The notes under the pieces: model-generated | Databases searched by the model: none | The model's input: only the letters and a program-made list of their open reading frames with translations | Told to the model about the DNA's origin: nothing | Shown here: positions 33,501 through 43,800 of the stretch, piece by piece | Position numbering within the stretch: the stretch's first letter is position 1 | How the letters are laid out: each line of letters begins with the position of its first letter | Assembly: GCA_018398815.1 (NCBI GenBank) | Contig: CM031614.1 | Coordinates: 53,118,168 to 53,182,167, forward strand | From: Conus ventricosus | Lineage: Eukaryota; Mollusca; Gastropoda; Neogastropoda; Conidae | Length of the DNA stretch: 64,000 nt | Direction: 5' to 3' | Made by a program: the position numbers and the translations under genes

Positions 33501-36500
33501 TAATAACAGACAAAAAAGCAGTTGCTAATCTGCTTGCTTCAACCATTGAAAAGAATTCCTCCTCTTCTAACAAATCGGCCACTTTTGTCAAAAACAAAGC
33601 CCTAAAAGAAAAATCACCCTGCAACTTTTCGTCCGACAACATGGAAGACTACAATCTTCCTTTCACGTTAAACGAGCTGAAATCTGCCTTACTTTCTTGC
33701 AGCGATTCCTCTCCAGGTATGGATGAAATTCATTATCAACTGTTGAAACATCTTCCGCAAGAAGGTCTGAACATACTGCTACAGGTATACAACCATGTGT
33801 GGACTACAGGTTTCTTTCCACCCTCTTGGCGGAAAGCCCTCATTATTCCCATCCCCAAACCTGGAAAAGATCTTTCTAATCCATCAAACTACCGCCCCAT
33901 AGCTTTGACCAGCTGTGTCTGCAAATTGATGGAGAAAATGGTCAATGCTAGGCTCATGTGGAAACTTTAAACCGATGACCTTTTGGCGAAAGAACAGTGT
34001 GGTTTCCGCAAACATCGGACTACCGTTGACCATTTGATTCGTCTGGAATCTACACTTCGGAACGCTTTTTTGAACAGACAGCATGCAGTGGCAATTTCTT
34101 TGACTTGGAGAAGGCCTACGATACCACCCGGAAGTCGGGGATACTTCATGATCTCCATGATCTGGGTTTTCGAGGTCATCTTCCGCTTTTCATTGAAAAT
34201 TTTTTGGCAGAACGACAGTTTCAGGTCCGGGTTGGCACCACTCTCTCTGATGTCCACGAGCAGGAGTTGGGTGTTCCACAGGGGAGCATACTGTCTCCTG
34301 CCCTCTTTAGTATTAAAATCAACAACATTGTTCAATCAGTTCAGCAGGGTTCAGACTGCTCATTGTTTGTGGATGATTTTGCTGTCTACGCAACTGGAAG
34401 CCTGTACCCGAGTGTCCAGCGCAGGCTCCAGCTTTGCGTAGATAAAATCCATCGGTGGGCAGATGAAAACGGTTTCACCTTTTCTCCAACAAAGACGCAG
34501 TGTATTCACTTCCATAATTTCCGTCAGTTTTTTCCAGATCCTGAACTTCAAGTAGGGAAATCTCCCATTCCAGCTGTTAAAGAGGCCAAATTTCTGGGAG
34601 TAATTTTTGACCAGAAACTTAACTTTCTCAGCCACATCAAACACCTCAAAACTGCTTGCCAGAAAGCACTGAATATTCTGCGGGTCGTAGCACACACCGA
34701 CTGGGGCGCTGATAAGAAAACTTTGCTGCACCTCTACAGAGCCTTGGTCCGTTCCAAACTGGGCTACGGTTGTGCTGTCTACGGCTCCGCAAGATCGTCT
34801 TACCTCAAACTCTTGGACCCTATCCACCATCAAGGGCTTCGTCTCTGTCTTGGAGCGTTCCGCACCACCCCTGTGTACAGCCTGTACGCAGAGGCGGGTG
34901 AACCTTCACTGTCCAACCGCAGGCTGAAACTGTCTTTGAATTATTATATCCGACTGTTCTCAGAACCGCAGAATCCTGCCTATGACTGTGTCTTTGACCC
35001 TCCGTTCCAAAGTAAGTTTGAAAATAACCCGAAATGTATTCCGCCGTTTGGTCTTCGTATGCGGCCTCACGTGCGGAATGCAGGTCTAGACCTAGGAGTT
35101 GTGTCCGATTTTTCCAAGTTTCCGGATCAACCTCCGTGGACCTTTTTCACACCAGAGATTCGTTTCGATCTTGCAGCTTTTCGCAAAGAGTCTACCAGCT
35201 CTCTGGCGTACAAGTCATTGTATGCTGACCTCTGTTCCAAATTCCCATCCTGTCAAAAAGTTTTCACTGACGGTTCCAAGTCTGAAGATGGAGTGGCCTG
35301 TGCAGCCTACTGCCCTGGGGCTCCTTCTCAAATACTGTTGGAACATATTCATTCCGATGCTTCTGTCTATTCTGCTGAACTTACCGCTCTGGTTTTGGCT
35401 TTGAAGATAATCTCGCATTCTTCGAAGAGGGACTTTCTGGTTCTGTCGGATTCGCTGTCAGCTTTGGAGGCCATAGCTGGCCGCAACCTTCAGCATCCAG
35501 AACTTTTACTTTTTTTTAACTTTTTAGCAAGTTGAAGGCGGACGGTTACAACATTACTCTTGCTTGGGTTCCTGGTCATGTTGGCATCGGCGGGAACGAA
35601 ATGGTTGATCGTTTAGCCAAGAACGCCACAAGAGAGAAACTGTCCAACGTTTATATCCCCTGCTCAGATGTGAAACCCAAAATTAACAATTATGTGAGAG
35701 ACCTCTGGCAGGAGGATTGGAACACACAGACGAGTAACAAACTCTTTCAGATCTGTCCAAACCTTAAGGACTTCCTCCCATCTACGTCGGGAGGTCGTAA
35801 AGAGGAAACGGTTCTGTGCCGGCTGCACACCGGCCATTCGTATTTTACCCATTCTTACCTTTTAAAGAGTGAAGAAGCTCCGTGGTGCATTCCATGTCAT
35901 GCGCCACTCACAATGAAACATGTTCTTTTAGAGTGTTGGGACTTGCACGATGTGAGACACAAACATTTTACAGCGGAGTCCATGAAGATCCTGTTCAGGG
36001 ATGTCCCGCCTGATGTGATCCTTGAGTTTTTGAGAGAGATTAACATTTTTCATCTGATTTAAGATTTTACGGAAGAAAGATTTTTAATGCAATTTCTGGT
36101 GCGTTTCTAGACGATGTCATTTAATGAGATGTGTGAAAGGTTTTTTTTTTTTTTATTTTTTTTAATGACTGGTGAGTTGATTTTAACGTGGTGACAGCCC
36201 TGATGTGGCCCTTTGCGGTCGGCTGGGCTATAAGCAACATTATCTTATCTTATCTTGCTCCCAAATCTGTACAACCAGGCGACTTGTTTCCCTCTTTATT
36301 CTGTTTGTAACCACTTTACCTTCATTCGTTTCCCCTGTGTTCTGTTTGAACAACAGGCAGTCCACACTCTCTCCCTCCCTGTTTGTACAACAAGCTCACC
36401 TATACTCCTGTCTGTTCTGTTTGTACACAGGCAGCCCACACTCTCTCCCTCCTTGTTTGTACAGCAAGCTCACCTGCACTCTCTCCGTGTTCTGTTCTGC

Positions 36501-39500
36501 AGTGATTCACACCCTTTTTTTGCTCAGATTGTCTCGAGAGTCATGTTGCCCACACCCCTCCCTTAGCTGCATGTCTGTACACTCGGGTCACCCATACATC
36601 ATCATCCTTAACTGCTTCTGTATATGACCAGGTCACACTTACTCCACGCTTCAGCTTGTCAGTGCAGCCAGGCAGACTTGTTTGCTTCCTCCTTAGGTAT
36701 TGATGATTCACCCTTTTGAAGGCTTCATTCCAACATGACTCTTTGTTATACTACATTCCACTTTAGAGATCACCAAAACAACACTTTAGAAAGAACTGTT
36801 TTTGTGGTCTCGCCAATGCAGCTGGTAAGTTCAGTACGATAAGAGCCTGCTATGGTTCAGTGTGCTCGCAGTAACATTGTACAACTGAAGCTGAACAGGA
36901 CATTGATATTGCTTAATGGCATTGAACAAAGGATAATAACAGATGAGCAGTTTTGGTTGGCGCACTGTCGTTTTGATACAAGATGGTGACAAGGAGTTTA
37001 CGTGAAGAATCTAAACTTGAATCGGTTGATATGCTGTGAATGTTAAAGGGTCATAGACGTTTTGCAGTGCATTGTCTGGAGAGTGCACTTTTCAACCTCA
37101 GATTATGCACAAGCCGCCGTGGCGAAGTGGTTAGCGTTGCGGACTCCCGGCTGGGAGGTCGTGGGTTCGAATCTCATCAGAGTCATGTGGGTTTTCTGCC
37201 CTGACTGGCTCCTACCCAGAGTTGAGTTTGCTGCGGACTCAGTTGGGAAGACTGGGACCACACAGTCGAGTTTCATCCACTTAATGGATGCGTTTCTGAG
37301 AGTGTTGCTCAAATTTCCTGACCAACACTGCAGGTGCCTGTATCTCTCGGGCCTTGTTGATGCCGGGATATATTATGAAAGGAAGCGTAGAGTACAGCCC
37401 TGTCATGTAGTCTCAGACCGAAATGGAAATCCGTAGCATCATCATAATCATCCTCATCCTCATCGATCAGCATTAAAAAAAAAGTCTCATTCTGCAGCGC
37501 TTCATGCCCTGCTCTCATGGTGACCTCAGTTCCGATGTCCTCTCCACGTCTGTGGCCTTGCTTTGGTTCCATCGGGGTCACCGGTATCAGCGAGTCCATG
37601 GGGGCTGTCGTTGGACGGACGTGGTGGCGCCCTCCGGAGGGAGAGCTCACTCACGCCGGCTCCGCGACTAAGCAATTATTGTCGTCAGTAGGGGGCTTAG
37701 TAGGTGGTGTCCTGCGTATGTTAGATCAGAACAGGCGCCACTGAACACCACCGAAGTGACTCAGCAGCAGTGCAGTGTCTCCTCCGGTGGGTTGCCTCTT
37801 GACGACTTGACATTGACTGCTCCCTGTGGATTGCTGGTGCCGGGGCTGCGGCTGGGCCGGCCGGGCTGTGGCTGTGGACTGGGTGTCGGAATGAGCGGCA
37901 TGGGTGCACTGCCTCTGAGGTGGCGCAGAGGTTGGGACAGCAGAAAAACCCACAAAAAAAAACACCTCAGATTATGCTTTTTAGTTTGCCATGTTAGGTG
38001 TCTTAGGGAAAATGGGTCTGACCAGGTCACCTAGTCACCTCCTGCCCCACCTCTGCTTCAGTATCTGTTCATGATCTTTTCCTATGGACGGCAGAATAAG
38101 CCTTACCACTCAGGAAAACTGACTTTTTGCTTATTTGATAGTGTTTCACTCTGTCTCAAATGTTCCACTCTGTCTCAAATTTTCCACTCTGTCTTAAATG
38201 TTGTGGTGCAGCCAGCCATGTGTTTAGAGTTGGTAGGCTTCAGCCTTGCTGGCAGATAATTCTGTCGTATGGGGTTCGGGACTGATGGCAGGCCGTGTGG
38301 CCTTCCCCGCCCTATTCTCCTCAGCCATTGGCACTGGGCTGATCCGTGTGCTGGGAAGAAAAGGGAGGTTGATGTAGTATGATGCAAGGAAGTTCTGTGA
38401 ACTGATACAAGGAGAGATAACATGTTCCTGGTTGCTCTTGTGTCCTGAGTATGACAAACGTACCTGGAATTTGTGATTTCTTCTGTTCACAAGAACCAGA
38501 AAACATTGGTGTGTGGCAGTTATTTCTCTTGATGGTTTACTCTTCTGTTCGGAGCACAGAAATCTCATGATTTTATTGAGACGAACTATTAGGACAAAAG
38601 GAATAAAAGTATGCAGTTTAACATAATCCTATTGCAGAAATGGGGTTATGTGAATGAGAGTTTTCTTGGTGTGTGTGTGATAGGGGGTGGGGATGGGTAA
38701 AGGGTATGTTCATGTCCGTATAAGTATGTGCTGACATGCATTGGTTCTTTCCCTTTTGCTGTGCTCGAGATGATCAAAGTCGCAGCATAATGAAACTGTT
38801 GTCTGTCATTACCTTGACAGACTGAGAACGACATCTTGCTGAGAACGGAGCTGGAGGAACTTCAGCAGCAGTACTCCAGCCGCTTCAAGCTGTGGTACAC
38901 CCTGGACCGCCCTCCTGCAGGTAGGTTGGCCCTGTCTGCGCTGGCATGGTAGATATACAGGCCCTCCTCCAGGCTTTGCCACATTCATCAGTGGGCTGGC
39001 TTTGTACCATAACAGTTGTATATTGGCAGTTTACGTCGCTTTCTGTTGTTTCTATTTACAGCACACAGACTTCATGCTGTGGCTGTTTAAAGTATACAGG
39101 CGTTATGCCATGTTTGTTTACTGTGTGCAAAGTTTATGCTGTGACTATGTACAGTATATTTGTTTTCTGGTGTGATCGTTAGCACTTTACAGGGTTTACA
39201 GCATACAGGATTTACATTGTAATTGTTTACAGCATACATGCTTTATGCTATGACTTTACAGCATACAGGTTTTATACTAAGACTGTAGAGGCTTTGTGCT
39301 ATGGTTGTTTGCAACATACATGCTTTATACTATGGCTGTTTACAGTACGCAAGCTTTATGCTAAAATTGTATGTGGCATACAGTCTTCATGCTATGACCG
39401 TTAACAGAATGTATGCTATGATTGTTTACAGTACACAGGTTTTGTGCTGTGACTGTTTACAGAAACACAGGCTTTAAGTTAAACCTGTTTACAGAATGGC

Positions 39501-40039
39501 TGTTTAGAGAACACAGGTTTTATACTATGACTGTTTACCTTAACACAGGCTTTATGCTATGACCATTCGTCAGTGCATTCAGAATATACTTTGTCATCAT
39601 TTAGTCAACCAAAAACATCACCTTCATTTTTTGCTATGTATTGTTGTTGCTATTGTTGCCATAGTGCGGCAAATCAAGCAAAATTCAAGCGGCTCTTCTG
39701 CAGTGTACCTACTGGCAGGTTAATGTCTTTCTTACAAAACACATGAAAAACAAAAGCATGTCTAAATTGAGCCAAAATGTGCTGAAAAGTCATTTCAAAC
39801 ACCCTGCAAGGTGGTTGCCATTTGCAAGTATGTGGTCACCTAACCAGCTAGACCATTATGTGATGACCTCTGAACTGCAGTTGAGTCAGATTATAAGAAT
39901 CCTTGCGACTCGGTGAAAGGTATTGTGTTTAGTGTTTGTGTGTGTGTGTAGTAGTAGTAGTTGTGTAGTAGTAGTAGTAGTATTAGTTTCCTTTTATGTC
40001 TTTTCACAAAATTTTGAGATATTAGATGAGAAAGAGAGT

Positions 40040-40086
<47 letters not shown>

Positions 40087-40377
40087 CTTGATGTGTGTGT
40101 GTGTGTGCGTGTGCGTGTGTGTGTGTAGATAAATGTAAAAAGCTGGTTGTGGATGTGTCAGTAATTATCTGAAGTGGTGGTAACGTGTCACTGTGTGTGT
40201 TCAGGATGGAAGTACAGCAGCGGCTTCATCAGCGACCAGATGATCAAGGAACATCTGCCCCCACCGGACGAGACACGCTGATCCTCATGTGTGGCCCTCC
40301 TCCCATGATTCAGTTTGCCTGTCAGCCTAACCTCGACAAGCTTGGCTACTCCCCTGCACGTCGTTTTTGCATACTAA
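19554..40377 (+). CDS. CYB5R: NADH-cytochrome b5 reductase (CYB5R1/CYB5R3 type), seven coding exons seen
   Basis: The enzyme passes electrons from NADH through FAD to cytochrome b5, normally at ER or outer mitochondrial membranes. Exons are 19554-19700, 21609-21681, 24179-24285, 25379-25508, 27537-27706, 38821-38920 and 40205-40377. All have AG/GT borders and matching phases. The visible protein has a membrane anchor, the FAD motif RPYTPVSS, the NADH-binding [12 protein letters not shown] and CGPPPM, and covers the usual family length except the short first exon. The fifth visible intron is about 11 kb and filled with transposons. The last exon needs two compensating one-base corrections. The paralogue (1 or 3) is uncertain. 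Confidence 0.95.
19956..20508. mobile_element. hAT-like short element with 6-bp target duplication (CAGCTG)
   Basis: The ends are CAGAGCTTACTCTAG (left) and, inverted, CAGAGCTTAATCTAG (right). They are flanked by CAGCTG at 19950-19955 and 20509-20514. Inside is a plus-strand remnant of a transposase N-terminus from ATG 20218 ([12 protein letters not shown]). After a phase change it reads [10 protein letters not shown], which resembles the start of a TTF-type zinc finger, and then runs into a poly-G tract at 20419-20437. Confidence 0.75.
20780..21135. repeat. CA-rich microsatellite block
   Basis: A pure CA run of about 60 bases near 20812-20862 sits inside a longer CA/CT-rich stretch with diverged copies on both sides. 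Confidence 0.9.
21609..21681 (+). CDS. CYB5R: CYB5R exon: [11 protein letters not shown] block
   Basis: 73 bases between TTTTCAG and GTAAGT. It encodes [16 protein letters not shown] and HILGLPVG, which form part of the FAD-binding barrel. It ends one base into a glycine codon completed by the next exon. Confidence 0.94.
21682..22925. other. Intron sequence, nothing specific seen
   Basis: Part of the intron between the second and third visible reductase exons. No coding frame or transposon end could be supported here. Confidence 0.5.
22930..23809. mobile_element. TTAA-flanked element, piggyBac-like, non-autonomous
   Basis: TTAA at 22926-22929 and 23810-23813 encloses inverted ends CTCATTGCAGAC and CTCATTGCCGCC. 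TTAA duplication is the mark of piggyBac and some Kolobok elements. A minus-strand frame at 23367-23555 ([18 protein letters not shown] onwards) may be a remnant. A short internal repeat of TTCGGAAAA lies near 23397-23450. No DDD catalytic core is present. Confidence 0.55.
24179..24285 (+). CDS. CYB5R: CYB5R exon: FAD-binding RPYTPVSS
   Basis: 107 bases between TTGCACAG and GTTAGC. It encodes [12 protein letters not shown], the flavin-binding [13 protein letters not shown] and YVDLVIK. A GT microsatellite follows the donor within about 20 bases. Confidence 0.95.
24286..24881. other. Intron with GT microsatellite
   Basis: A GT run lies at about 24316-24342. The rest is AT-rich intron without recognised features. 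Confidence 0.5.
24882..25306. mobile_element. 425-bp MITE with 6-bp target duplication (TATCCT)
   Basis: The ends are CATAGCTGCCAAC and, inverted, CAGAGCTGCCAAC. TATCCT flanks it at 24876-24881 and 25307-25312. Short GCTAC-containing motifs repeat inside (GCTACTG, GCTACG). No coding capacity. End sequence and duplication length match the hAT-like group seen at 19956 and 30141. Confidence 0.75.
25379..25508 (+). CDS. CYB5R: CYB5R exon: GGKMSQYL block
   Basis: 130 bases between TGTGGCAG and GTAGGG. It encodes [20 protein letters not shown], where GKMSQ contacts the FAD phosphates in the family, then the [13 protein letters not shown] strand. Confidence 0.95.
25943..26961. mobile_element. TTAA-flanked element with acidic transposase N-terminus remnant, piggyBac-like
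   Basis: TTAA at 25939-25942 and 26962-26965 encloses inverted ends CTCTTGACTTCCTATA and CTCTTGACGTCCCATA. On the minus strand, ATG 26712 to TGA 26563 gives a 49-residue acidic peptide ([19 protein letters not shown]...). Acidic N-termini of this type are common in piggyBac-family transposases. The catalytic domain is missing, so this looks like an internal-deletion derivative. Confidence 0.6.
27243..27420. repeat. CA-rich microsatellite
   Basis: CA/GT-rich patch with a pure CA run at about 27369-27397, just upstream of the NADH-binding exon. Confidence 0.85.
27537..27706 (+). CDS. CYB5R: CYB5R exon: NADH-binding GGTGITPM
   Basis: 170 bases between TGTTCCAG and GTAACA. It encodes the linker [13 protein letters not shown], the pyridine-nucleotide motif [17 protein letters not shown] and LLFANQ. 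Its donor (CCAACCAG|GT) is the sequence echoed by the minisatellite that follows. Confidence 0.95.
27707..28880. repeat. Minisatellite echoing the exon's 5' splice site, left part
   Basis: Starting at the donor itself, units of about 40-45 bp repeat a core CAGCCAGGTCACC plus TTCATTCCCT and TGTTGTATGTG. Units next to the exon are diverged; those at 28530-28880 are nearly identical and alternate as about 80-bp pairs. The two LINE insertions split this array, and it resumes at 36268. Confidence 0.85.
27902..28296 (+). mobile_element. 5'-truncated copy of the I-clade LINE
   Basis: It matches 35881 to about 36250 of the full-length element with about half a dozen differences visible by eye. It covers the last codons of ORF2, the 3' UTR and a TATCC pentanucleotide tail. 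It is flanked by CCTTTTTGTAT at 27891-27901 and 28297-28307. Confidence 0.9.
28895..29590 (+). promoter_or_regulatory. LINE 5' UTR with 5'-terminal hairpin
   Basis: About 700 bp precede ORF1. The first bases can fold: CCCTCCG (28894-28900) pairs with CGGAGGG (28923-28929), with CGACC/GGTCG nested inside. I elements carry an internal promoter at the 5' end, so this region should include it; no specific box is certain. Confidence 0.5.
30141..31558. mobile_element. hAT-like transposon nested in LINE ORF1, 6-bp target duplication (CTCCGG)
   Basis: Perfect 16-bp terminal inverted repeats (CAGGGTTTATTTTTGT) lie at 30141-30156 and 31543-31558. CTCCGG flanks at 30135-30140 and 31559-31564. AATGGGTCA motifs repeat near both ends. 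Internal sequence encodes only the N-terminal part of a transposase on the minus strand, so this is a deletion derivative. Confidence 0.88.
30554..31171 (-). pseudogene. N-terminal fragment of a hAT-type transposase with TTF-like zinc finger
   Basis: ATG 31171 begins [14 protein letters not shown] 44-bp tandem duplication (31087-31130 and 31131-31174, period 44) shifts the frame. After it, [19 protein letters not shown] leads into a serine/threonine-rich linker and then a zinc-finger region. That region reads [18 protein letters not shown], then HCKQC, and later [13 protein letters not shown]. It ends in a GT microsatellite at about 30499-30553. The dimerisation and catalytic domains are missing. 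Confidence 0.7.
32367..36062 (+). pseudogene. LINE ORF2: endonuclease, reverse transcriptase, RNase H, zinc finger
   Basis: It nicks target DNA and copies the RNA. The APE-type endonuclease opens at 32367 ([37 protein letters not shown]). Reverse transcriptase blocks follow: [20 protein letters not shown] (about 33850-33900), [14 protein letters not shown] (about 34270), and the catalytic FVDDF (about 34369-34383). RNase H is [25 protein letters not shown] and [19 protein letters not shown]-terminal [17 protein letters not shown] zinc motif ends the protein at 36062. Breaks are a frameshift near 33145, a stop at 33968-33970, and frameshifts near 34100 and 35515. The catalytic box is FVDD rather than YADD. 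Confidence 0.92.
36268..36690. repeat. Minisatellite echoing the splice donor, right part
   Basis: The diverged continuation of the array at 27707-28880, resuming after the LINE with units such as CAACCAGGCGACTTG, ACAAGCTCACC and GACCAGGTCACAC. Confidence 0.7.
37105..37475 (+). mobile_element. tRNA-derived SINE
   Basis: An RNA polymerase III A box TGGCGAAGTGG (37120-37130) and B box GGTTCGAATCT (37164-37174) have the spacing of a tRNA. An unrelated body of about 250 bp follows, with a tail of ATC/ATCCTC trinucleotides. It does not fold as a full tRNA with an acceptor stem, so it is a SINE head and not a tRNA gene. Confidence 0.75.
37476..38820. other. Intron, GC-rich part without a supported feature
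   Basis: Moderately GC-rich with a CCAG/GTCACC remnant near 38020, perhaps the last trace of the splice-donor minisatellite. Open frames here lack coding character. Confidence 0.4.
38821..38920 (+). CDS. CYB5R: CYB5R exon: TENDILLR...YTLDRPP
   Basis: 100 bases between CTTGACAG and GTAGGT. It encodes [15 protein letters not shown] and [14 protein letters not shown], part of the NADH domain. Confidence 0.95.
39200..39570. repeat. Degenerate minisatellite (TTTACAGCATACAGG...TTATGCTATGACTG)
   Basis: About ten diverged copies of a roughly 35-bp unit, GTTTACAGnAnACAGGCTTTATGCTATGACT, lie in the intron before the last exon. Confidence 0.75.
39935..40130. repeat. GT microsatellite with TAG repeats
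   Basis: GTAGTAGTAG runs (39946-39982) are followed by a GT run of about 44 bases at 40041-40084 and a second GT patch to 40128, just upstream of the last exon. Confidence 0.9.
40205..40377 (+). CDS. CYB5R: CYB5R last exon with CGPPPM, two compensating indels
   Basis: Acceptor GTGTTCAG. It starts [20 protein letters not shown]. The frame then breaks near 40270, where one base seems to be missing after GACGAG. It continues [20 protein letters not shown] in the next phase. A run of five T near 40365 looks one base too long; with four T the frame returns and stops at TAA 40375-40377 after a short aromatic end, as family members do. Read literally, the first frame stops at TGA just after 40275 and the second frame ends at 40430. 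Sequencing error is more likely than a dead gene. Confidence 0.85.
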
Positions 40378-40829
40378 GCACTGCCTTAGGACCATGCCTT
40401 CCTCACCCTTTTTCTTTCAGGGTTGGTTGACGCCTAGGGAGATTGAGATGAAAGCGAGTTAGATTACTTCAATGCCTGTTCAGTGGTGGTCTGGTCAGCT
40501 AGAATGCTTAAGTGGGGGTGTTTTGTGTCACATAAGAACTTCGTTGGCTGACAGCGATGTTGGTAGGTCTTCCTTTTGATATGTCTGTATGTTTCACTCG
40601 GTCTCTGTTTATCTCGGTCTTCCGTTTGATTTCAGTCTCTGTTTGATTTCTGTCATGTGTTCCTCATTCTTTTTTTAAATTTTTATCCTGTCTTCCTCTA
40701 AGTATCTTTATTTGTTTCTGCTTGTGCCCAGTTTCCTGTAATGTTGTCATGTTTTTGTACATTCGTCTTTGACTTCACGTGGGCTGTTGCTAATCGGATC
40801 ACAGCAGATGCATTTGACTGTTGAAAAGA

Positions 40830-40835
40830 AATAAA
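40830..40835 (+). terminator. Polyadenylation signal of the reductase gene
   Basis: AATAAA about 450 bases after the proposed stop, followed by an AT-rich stretch. This is the first canonical signal downstream of the last exon. Confidence 0.6.
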
Positions 40836-40859
40836 GAATTATTGCAAATATATTCAGTA

Positions 40860-43800
40860 AAGTCTGGTTCACCTATTACATGGATTTGATTTGTATAGCG
40901 TTTTCATATTTTGTATTTCAAGGAGCATTTATGTGTGTTTTTTAAGTGTGATGATTTCAGTTTGCTCTGCGTGAGCCTAACAGTGAACGATGTCGTGCAT
41001 GTTTTCTGTGTGAAAAATATACAGGAATGGGCTGAAAAGATTGCTAATGCCTTTTAGAATCAGACATCAGCTTGAGATTTTTTTTTGGGGGGGAGGGAGG
41101 AATATGGTTCAGTGACAAGGAGATGTGTCTTCGTTTTTTGACCGGTATGATTTAGTTGAAGCAGCATGATGTCCTATGCATGAAGATTGTGATGGTGTTA
41201 AATTATTTCATTGAACAGACACAGCTGGGCAGTTTGTTGTCTGTATTGTGATGGTGTTAACTTAAATTATTTCATTGAACAGACACAGCTGGACAGTTTG
41301 CTCTCTGTATAAGAACAAGCCAGGCATGTACAGTGCTGTATTTAGCAAGTCAGAACATCGACAACATGAATATTCAGATCAGTTCAGGATATAATCGATA
41401 GGAGAAGTGATTTCCTAGGGTAGAGAAAAAAGTTAATTTTTTTTTTCTGTCAAGAAGCAAGACCTAGTAGATCACTATGTTTGACAAAGGAAAGGCAAAG
41501 TGATAAGAAACATCTTGAAAGAGAAATTGTTGTCTAGCATGACAGTTATTTGTAAGGGGGACTGACTGATAAAACATTATGTAGATTAGCTATGACAATG
41601 TTTTCTACCACCTGAATAATTCAGCATTGCACCACACTGAATATCATGACCATAATGCTTAATATTATTGATACAGGAAAAGGAGAAGTGTAAGAACCAA
41701 ATTAAGAGATAAGTTTATGTTATGCGTATGAGGTCTCCTCAAGATGCCCACATTATGCAATGTGATAATCCCGCTGGGATTAAGTAAACTTTAAGAAAAG
41801 TTGCTATTGGTACCAAAGGAAAGAAACAAATAACTGATAAGACAAATGGAACACATATCAACCTCTTCGATCTTCTTCAGGCAAAACAAACGATATTCCA
41901 ACAATGAAAAGGTTGCACAAACAAACAGACCCTTGTCTCCCCAAATCGGGCGCACAAAATGGATTGGCATGGTGAAACCAAGGCATTGGTGACTTGCCCT
42001 GCGTTTATCCTGGCTGAGGTGGTGTTCTGAACCGTTTGTTATCCCTAGGGCACAGTGCATCACAGTATCACTGTTGTAAGCAAGTGGCTTGCCCTGTGTA
42101 CCTGGTGTCCGTGTGTACAGTGAGTTGTTACTATTTATCACTTGTTGCCAAGATGAGAATGAAGACATACTGCTGAAGAGGCGGGTCTGTGTCTGTCTTT
42201 CTACCTGTCTGTTTTTTTCTGAGACATTAAGTTAAAGTTTCTTTGCTGACCTACTGTTGAACAGCAGTGAGTGGCCAGAAATGTACAGTTCGGAGAGAAG
42301 TTTTTTTCTTCTTTTAATCCTTTCAATGCCCACGAGAGCTGCATGGTGACTTTCTGTCAGAATGCCAGAGGTGCAGCTTTGCACCATGAGCATGCTGTGA
42401 TTCAGTTTTTGGTTGTGTATATGTGTAATTTCCTTTTCCTTTTTCGTTTCTTTTCATATTTGAATGAAGTTTTTGTGATATCATCTTTAACATGATGCAG
42501 ACATGAAAGCAAATCAGTGATGTGGTTCGGAAGTTGTAGCTTTTTGTAAATCTAGTACCCAACCATAAGCTCGGCTGGTTGTCAGCTGCCAGCAGGTTGA
42601 GAATAGGTGGCGATGAAAGGGTTGATTTGTTGGGAGTTTGGACAGAGAGAAACTTTAGCACAAAAAATGATTATAGTGCTGCACATGGCATAAGACAGCC
42701 ATCATTCTTGCCTGACCCACTGCCAGTAGAAGTGGATTAAACCTGGTGAAATTCAGTGCCCTGAGTTTTTATAACTGTGAATTAGGGCACTTGAGAGGGG
42801 CCTGCTTTGTATTCACACCGATGTTTTGGTGTCAAATAGTGCACCATATTCAACCCCTACAAACTATAGCAGGTTAAAAGCTTCGCATGTATATATTTGA
42901 ATAACGGTGTCAACAAGAGAGAGATATTGAACCCCTGCAAGTTACAGCAGGTTAAAAGCTCCCCATGTATTTATTGGAAGAACAGTGTCAACAAGAGAGA
43001 GAAAGGTAATGTTGTTTATACCCCATCCGACCGCTAAGAGCCACATCAGCGGTGCCACCACGTTGAAGTGTCAACAACAACAACAACAACAAAATCTGGA
43101 AACTGAAGCTCATGAGAGCTTGTCAAAAACTTGAAGGCCTTTGTGTGATAGATGGACATATGAATAAACAAAAGGGGTCATTTCTGGCTTGGATATCGAA
43201 CAGTACAAGCAGCCTCCTTTCCCACTGTGAAGGAGTACGGATACTTTGGATGATTCATAAGACTTTTGATGCATTGTCATTACTAGAATTATTGACTTTG
43301 TGGCATCTGTAAATGACTTGTTGCACCTCTGAAATGAAGTGTGAAACAGTTGTACATGTGTGCTGGGAATATGTGCTAGTCCCTTCCAATATTAGACATG
43401 TTGGAACAGTTTTGAAGACCACGTTTTTTTTGTTTGTGTGTTTGTTTTTTTCGCACCCAGTTTTCTTCCTTTCTGTTTGTTTTTGTATCTGTTTTAGCAT
43501 ATTCTGTCTCTTCTTTGTGTCTTTTCATGCTTTGCTTTGTGGCTGTTGATATAATTGCCTGTTCCTGTTGTCGTGTTCTGATTATGTCGTCACCAGTATG
43601 GGGGACATATAGTGTGTAGCATTCACAAACAGTAGAACGTGTAGCATCTGCAGAAAAAACGTAACTTCAATATCAGCTGTAGAGGTTTTGATCTCCTTTA
43701 TTAAGCTGCATTGTATACATCACTTGCTAATGTGTAGCTCTCTTTCATGCTGTGGATGTGTTCAGTTTTCAGAGTTCCACTTTTGTATCAATCTTTATGT

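Larger units (their letters stand above)
28895..36253 (+). mobile_element. Nearly full-length I-clade (I/Nimb-like) LINE with 14-bp target duplication
   Basis: CTTGCTCCCAAATC occurs at 28881-28894 and 36254-36267, marking both ends. Between them lie a structured 5' UTR starting CCCTCCGGGGGTTGCGACC, an ORF1 with zinc knuckles, an ORF2 with endonuclease, reverse transcriptase and RNase H, a 3' UTR and a TATCT tail. Presence of RNase H with an APE endonuclease and a CCHC ORF1 points to the I group. A separate transposon sits inside ORF1. Several frameshifts and one stop make it inactive as read. Confidence 0.92.

Noticed and set aside
37105..37180. A tRNA gene
   Set aside because: A and B boxes are present but no acceptor stem closes, and a long SINE body and tail follow.
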